A stretch of 9,854 nucleotides of DNA. It comes from DASRVA01 sp035550715. Its GTDB lineage: Bacteria; Gemmatimonadota; Gemmatimonadetes; JACCXV01; JAHWKZ01. Where the stretch lies: contig DASZOP010000090.1 in assembly GCA_035550715.1 (NCBI GenBank), forward strand, positions 1-9,854, in the 5' to 3' direction. Made by a program: the position numbers and the translations under genes. Positions 7,422-9,854 of the stretch are shown here, piece after piece. Position 1 is the stretch's first letter. Every line of letters starts with the position of its first letter. The notes below the pieces were generated by a model. That model searched no databases, was not told the DNA's origin, and saw nothing but the letters and a program-made list of their open reading frames with translations.

Positions 7422-7490
7422 ATGGACCTCCTGGCTCGCGCCCTCATGGTTCTCATCTTCCTCCAGGCCTTCAGCCTGACCCCGGTCTAG
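7422..7490 (+). CDS. Possible 22-residue hydrophobic small protein
   Basis: A short frame from ATG 7422 to TAG 7488-7490 encodes a 22-residue peptide: a short N-terminus with Asp2 and Arg6, then the apolar run ALMVLIFLQAF (residues 7-17), enough for a short membrane-inserted helix, then SLTPV. It is preceded by AGGGGAGG (7411-7418), a strong Shine-Dalgarno match, though the gap of three to four bases is short. It lies just downstream of the sigma-54-like motif. However, predicted initiation at about 7417 would remove most of that Shine-Dalgarno, so the two signals are hard to combine unless another promoter is used. No known family is recognised. It may be a small membrane protein, a leader peptide for the ferritin transcript, or chance. 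Confidence 0.35.
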   Translation: MDLLARALMVLIFLQAFSLTPV

Positions 7491-7556
7491 AAGTCCGCGG
7501 CACCGCACCCGCGAATCGCCCGCCTGTCCGGGGCCGGGGCGCCAGGTATCCGCGCG

Positions 7557-7565
7557 TGCTATTCT
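7557..7565 (+). promoter_or_regulatory. Weak extended -10 promoter candidate for the ferritin gene
   Basis: TGCTATTCT has the TGn extension followed by TATTCT, which matches TATAAT at four of six positions. It stands out as an AT-richer patch in very GC-rich DNA. No -35 hexamer is visible at normal spacing (about 7537-7542 reads GGGCGC). Initiation near 7572 would give a leader of about 50 bases. No palindrome resembling a Fur box was found around it. Confidence 0.25.
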
Positions 7566-7605
7566 GATTCGCCTACCGTCGCACGTCGTAACGGATGAGT
7601 TCCGC

Positions 7606-7612
7606 AAAGGAG
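7606..7612 (+). promoter_or_regulatory. Shine-Dalgarno of the ferritin gene
   Basis: AAAGGAG ends 8 bases before the ATG at 7621, which is near-ideal spacing. It fixes the ferritin start and predicts efficient translation. An in-frame start further upstream is therefore unlikely. Confidence 0.75.
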
Positions 7613-7620
7613 ACTGGCCG

Positions 7621-8118
7621 ATGCTGAGCAAGAAGATCCAGGCCGCCCTGGACGATCAGATCAACAACGAGTTCTACGCGGCCTACCTGTACCTCTCCAT
7701 GTCGGGCTACTTCCAGGGCCGGAACCTGACCGGTTTCGCCCACTGGATGCGGCTCCAGCGTCAGGAAGAGATCCTGCACGCGATGAAGATCTTCGACTTC
7801 GTCTACGACCGGAACGGTGAGGTCGAGCTCCAGGCCGTCAAGAAGCCGCCCGCCGCCTTCGATTCCCCGCTGGACGTGATGGAGCAGGCGTTCGAGCACG
7901 AGAAAGCGGTGACGGGGAAGATCAACGATCTCTACGAGCTGGCGGTCAAGGAGAAGGACTATCCGGTCCAGGCGCTGCTCCAGTGGTTCATCACCGAGCA
8001 AGTCGAGGAGGAGGCGAGCGCCCTCCAGATCGTCGAGCGCCTCAGAATGATCGGCGACGACAGCGCCGCGCTCCTCATCCTGGACGCCGAGATGGGGGCG
8101 CGGACGACGGCAGGGTAG
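7621..8118 (+). CDS. ftnA: Non-haem ferritin (FtnA type), ferroxidase-competent
   Basis: A 165-residue protein, the same length as E. coli FtnA and with matching residue numbering. Ferritins assemble as cytoplasmic 24-mer shells that oxidise Fe(II) at a dinuclear centre and store Fe(III) mineral. All expected ligands are present: site A Glu17, Glu50 and His53 (QEEILH, 48-53), site B Glu94 and Glu130, with Gln127 beside them in EQVEEE. Third-site-type residues Glu49 and Glu126 and the conserved Tyr24 are also visible. There is no haem-ligand Met arrangement typical of bacterioferritin. The first helix carries the NNEFYAAYLYLSMS pattern found in many bacterial ferritins. The gene stands alone between the divergent patatin gene and the downstream cyclase gene. 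A possible upstream sigma-54 promoter and a 22-codon frame may be part of its control region. The ferritin assignment is firm; the symbol follows the closest well-known relative. Confidence 0.95.
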   Translation: MLSKKIQAALDDQINNEFYAAYLYLSMSGYFQGRNLTGFAHWMRLQRQEEILHAMKIFDFVYDRNGEVELQAVKKPPAAFDSPLDVMEQAFEHEKAVTGKINDLYELAVKEKDYPVQALLQWFITEQVEEEASALQIVERLRMIGDDSAALLILDAEMGARTTAG

Positions 8119-8201
8119 GGATGCTCCACGTCACGGCTTGACGAGAACGCGCCGACGGGCCACCTTACTACGGATTTTGTCCAGGTGGGTCGGTGCGCGG
8201 C

Positions 8202-9854
8202 ATGAGCTTACCTGAACACGTCCACTCTCCCTCGACACCGGCGGGTCTTCCCACCCCGGCATTCGCTACCCGGCGTCTCGCGGCCGTCTGGTTCGCCGAC
8301 ATCGTCGGCTACACGGGTCTCACCGCCCAGGACGAGAACGCGGCCCTGAAGCTCGTCGAGCTATTCCAGGAACGGACCCGCCAGGAGGTCGACCGTTACG
8401 GTGGGCGGCTCGTCAAGTTCCTGGGAGACGGGGCCATGGCCGAGTTCCACAGCACGGACGCGGCGGTCCGTTCGGCGGTCGCCCTGAGGCGCGTCTTTCG
8501 CTCCGCGACCCAGAGTCAAGGGGTAGCCTCTCTCAGGATCGGCATCCACCTGGGGGACGTGGTGACCGCGTCGGACGGAGACATCTACGGAGACGGCGTC
8601 AATACTGCGTCGCGACTCGCCAAGGAGGCGTCCCCCGGGAAGATCCTCGTCAGCGAGGACGTCTGGCGGCAGCTCCGCCAGCAGCCCGAGTTCAGCTTCC
8701 GCTCGGTAGGCGAGCGCGCCTTACGCGGCATCCAGGGGCGGGTCCGGCTTTTCGAGGTCGGTCTCCCCGAGCGGACGGACGCTCCCGCCCCCGTCGATCG
8801 TCGTTCGATTGCGGTCCTGCCCTTCATCGACACCAGCCCGGCCAGCGACAACGAGTACTTCAGCGACGGGATCACCGAGGAGCTGATCGCCGCGCTGGCG
8901 CACGTGGAGGGGCTGCACGTCGCCTCGCGGACGTCCAGCTTTTCCTTCAAGAGAAAGGAGCTCACGGTCCGCGAGATCGGAGAAAAGCTGGGTGTGGCGA
9001 CGATCCTCGAGGGGAGCGTCCGGAAGGACGGCGAGCGGGTGAGGATCACGCCGCAGCTTGTTTCGGTGGAGGACGGCTATCAGCTCTGGTCAGCGACCTA
9101 TGCGACGGACATGAAAGACGTCTTCGAGGTCCAGGAGAAGATCTCCCGGGCCATCGTGGATGCGTTACAGGTCGAGCTGAAGGGCCCGGCCGACGAGCCG
9201 CTGGTCCGGCGAAGCACTACGGATCTCGATGCCTACAACCTGTATCTCCAGGGCAAGTACCATTGGAACCGCCATTCGTTCGACGAGCTGAGCACGAGCA
9301 TCGAGTGTTTCGAATCGGCGATCGCGATCGACCCCGATTACGCGCTCGCTTATGCGGGCCTGGCGCATTCCTATCTGACGCTCGGCGCCCTCTTCCTGGC
9401 GCCGGTTGAAGCCTACCCCAAGGCCAGGAAGGCGGCGGAACGAGCGCTCGAGCTGGATCCCGACCTGGCCGAGGCGCACGGCGCCCTGGCCGAAGTGCGG
9501 ATGCGGTTCGAGTGGGACTGGGAGGCCGCGGAGCGGGGTTTCCAGAGGGCGATCCAGCTGGACCCCGTGTATGCGGATGGAAGCCGGGTCTACGCCAATT
9601 ATCTGCGCGACATGGGACGGATGGACGAGGCGATCGTGGAGGTCCGGCGTGCACAGGCTCTCGATCCGGCATCGCTTCCGATCAGCGCCGCGGTCGCCGG
9701 CATCCACTACTATGCGAGACGCTACGACGAGGCGATCGAGGAGTGCCGGCGAGTTCTGAGGGAAGCCCCCTTCTTCTTCGAGGCGTTCTTCTACCTGGGT
9801 GTCGCCCATGAACGGAAGGGAGAATACGGGGAAGCCGAAGAAGCCCTCGAGAAG
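8202..9854 (+). CDS. Class III adenylate cyclase with TolB-like and TPR domains, 3' truncated by window
   Basis: An open frame of 551 codons runs from ATG 8202 to the window edge without a stop. An in-frame GTG at 8193 with AGGTGG (8183-8188) before it is an equally possible start. Residues 25-187 form a class III nucleotide cyclase domain with metal-binding Asp33 (FADIVGYT) and Asp76 (FLGDG). Lys72 and Asp127 give adenine selectivity, and Asn134 and Arg138 (VNTASR) stabilise the transition state, so it looks like an active adenylate cyclase making cAMP. Residues 201-325 (SIAVLPFID, then EYFSDGITEEL, then ILEGSVRKDG) match the TolB N-terminal-like module common in such regulators. From about 341 there are TPR-like helical repeats, with ALELDPDLAEAHGALAE-type units. 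No membrane segment is visible, so a cytosolic sensor or scaffold is likely. The partner, ligand and total length cannot be told from here. Confidence 0.9.
   Translation, partial: MSLPEHVHSPSTPAGLPTPAFATRRLAAVWFADIVGYTGLTAQDENAALKLVELFQERTRQEVDRYGGRLVKFLGDGAMAEFHSTDAAVRSAVALRRVFRSATQSQGVASLRIGIHLGDVVTASDGDIYGDGVNTASRLAKEASPGKILVSEDVWRQLRQQPEFSFRSVGERALRGIQGRVRLFEVGLPERTDAPAPVDRRSIAVLPFIDTSPASDNEYFSDGITEELIAALAHVEGLHVASRTSSFSFKRKELTVREIGEKLGVATILEGSVRKDGERVRITPQLVSVEDGYQLWSATYATDMKDVFEVQEKISRAIVDALQVELKGPADEPLVRRSTTDLDAYNLYLQGKYHWNRHSFDELSTSIECFESAIAIDPDYALAYAGLAHSYLTLGALFLAPVEAYPKARKAAERALELDPDLAEAHGALAEVRMRFEWDWEAAERGFQRAIQLDPVYADGSRVYANYLRDMGRMDEAIVEVRRAQALDPASLPISAAVAGIHYYARRYDEAIEECRRVLREAPFFFEAFFYLGVAHERKGEYGEAEEALEK

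Larger units (their letters stand above)
7346..7620. other. Divergent intergenic region between patatin and ferritin genes
   Basis: These 275 bases hold the control sequences for a minus-strand gene (patatin) and a plus-strand gene (ferritin). The plus-strand sigma-54-like motif, 22-codon frame, extended -10-like element and ferritin Shine-Dalgarno are listed separately. For the patatin direction I see no convincing -35/-10 pair and only a poor Shine-Dalgarno. The stretch 7491-7550 is plain GC-rich sequence with no recognisable signal. Confidence 0.6.

Noticed and set aside
6347..7567. Plus-strand 406-codon open frame opposite the patatin gene
   Set aside because: It has shadow composition, and its strand-opposite protein has the full patatin catalytic motifs and a signal peptide.
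7595..7627. Ten-codon frame (ATG at 7595) overlapping the ferritin start, as a possible leader peptide
   Set aside because: It has no Shine-Dalgarno of its own, random composition and a position spanning the ferritin ribosome-binding site. It is most likely chance.
7573..8001. Minus-strand 142-codon open frame over the ferritin gene
   Set aside because: It is an antisense shadow of the fully conserved ferritin sequence.
8138..8170. TTGACG and TTACTA as a -35/-10 pair for the cyclase gene
   Set aside because: The spacer is 21 bases, well outside the usual 16-19, and the -10 match is poor.
1..9854. Search for CRISPR arrays, tRNA or rRNA genes, transposases and long direct repeats
   Set aside because: Reading both strands showed none. 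Repeated GATCCGG- or CGAGCTCG-like words are short and expected from codon usage in GC-rich coding DNA.

Overview
This is a very GC-rich window whose third codon positions are almost all G or C. A patatin-type lipase fused to an outer-membrane barrel points to a diderm (Gram-negative-type) bacterium. The mix of a CoxLMS-type hydroxylase, a urate-pathway enzyme, and a cyclase joined to TolB-like and TPR domains fits little-cultivated soil lineages such as Gemmatimonadota, Acidobacteriota, Rokubacteria or Eisenbacteria. That placement is an impression from gene content, not a measured assignment.

Left part (1-5067): the 3' end of a plus-strand 5-hydroxyisourate hydrolase gene (uraH) meets, tail to tail with 3 bases between the stops, a minus-strand set of four tightly packed genes. 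Read in the minus direction these are a molybdenum hydroxylase large subunit (5067-2854), its 2Fe-2S subunit (2864-2388), its FAD subunit (2388-1564) and a CitE/HpcH-like aldolase of a poorly characterised family (1567-206). Each junction overlaps by 11, 1 and 4 bases, so the set is very probably one transcript with translational coupling. The active-site residues of the large subunit match xanthine dehydrogenases. With uraH next door, the natural reading is a purine catabolism locus: hypoxanthine/xanthine to urate by the hydroxylase, then 5-hydroxyisourate breakdown by UraH. The aldolase-like protein is the unexplained member.

Middle (5120-7345): one large minus-strand gene encodes an exported patatin-like phospholipase followed by a POTRA-like segment and a C-terminal beta-barrel ending in Phe, resembling PlpD/type Vd architecture. 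It ends 52 bases before the hydroxylase operon, so transcription could read through, but its function is probably unrelated.

Right part (7346-9854): a 275-base divergent intergenic region holds a good match to a sigma-54 promoter, a possible 22-residue hydrophobic peptide gene with a strong Shine-Dalgarno sequence, and an extended -10-like element. It is followed by a plus-strand ferritin gene with a complete ferroxidase centre. After another 83-base gap comes a plus-strand class III adenylate cyclase-TolB-like-TPR protein, which runs off the right edge. No tRNA, rRNA, CRISPR array, insertion sequence or phage gene was seen.
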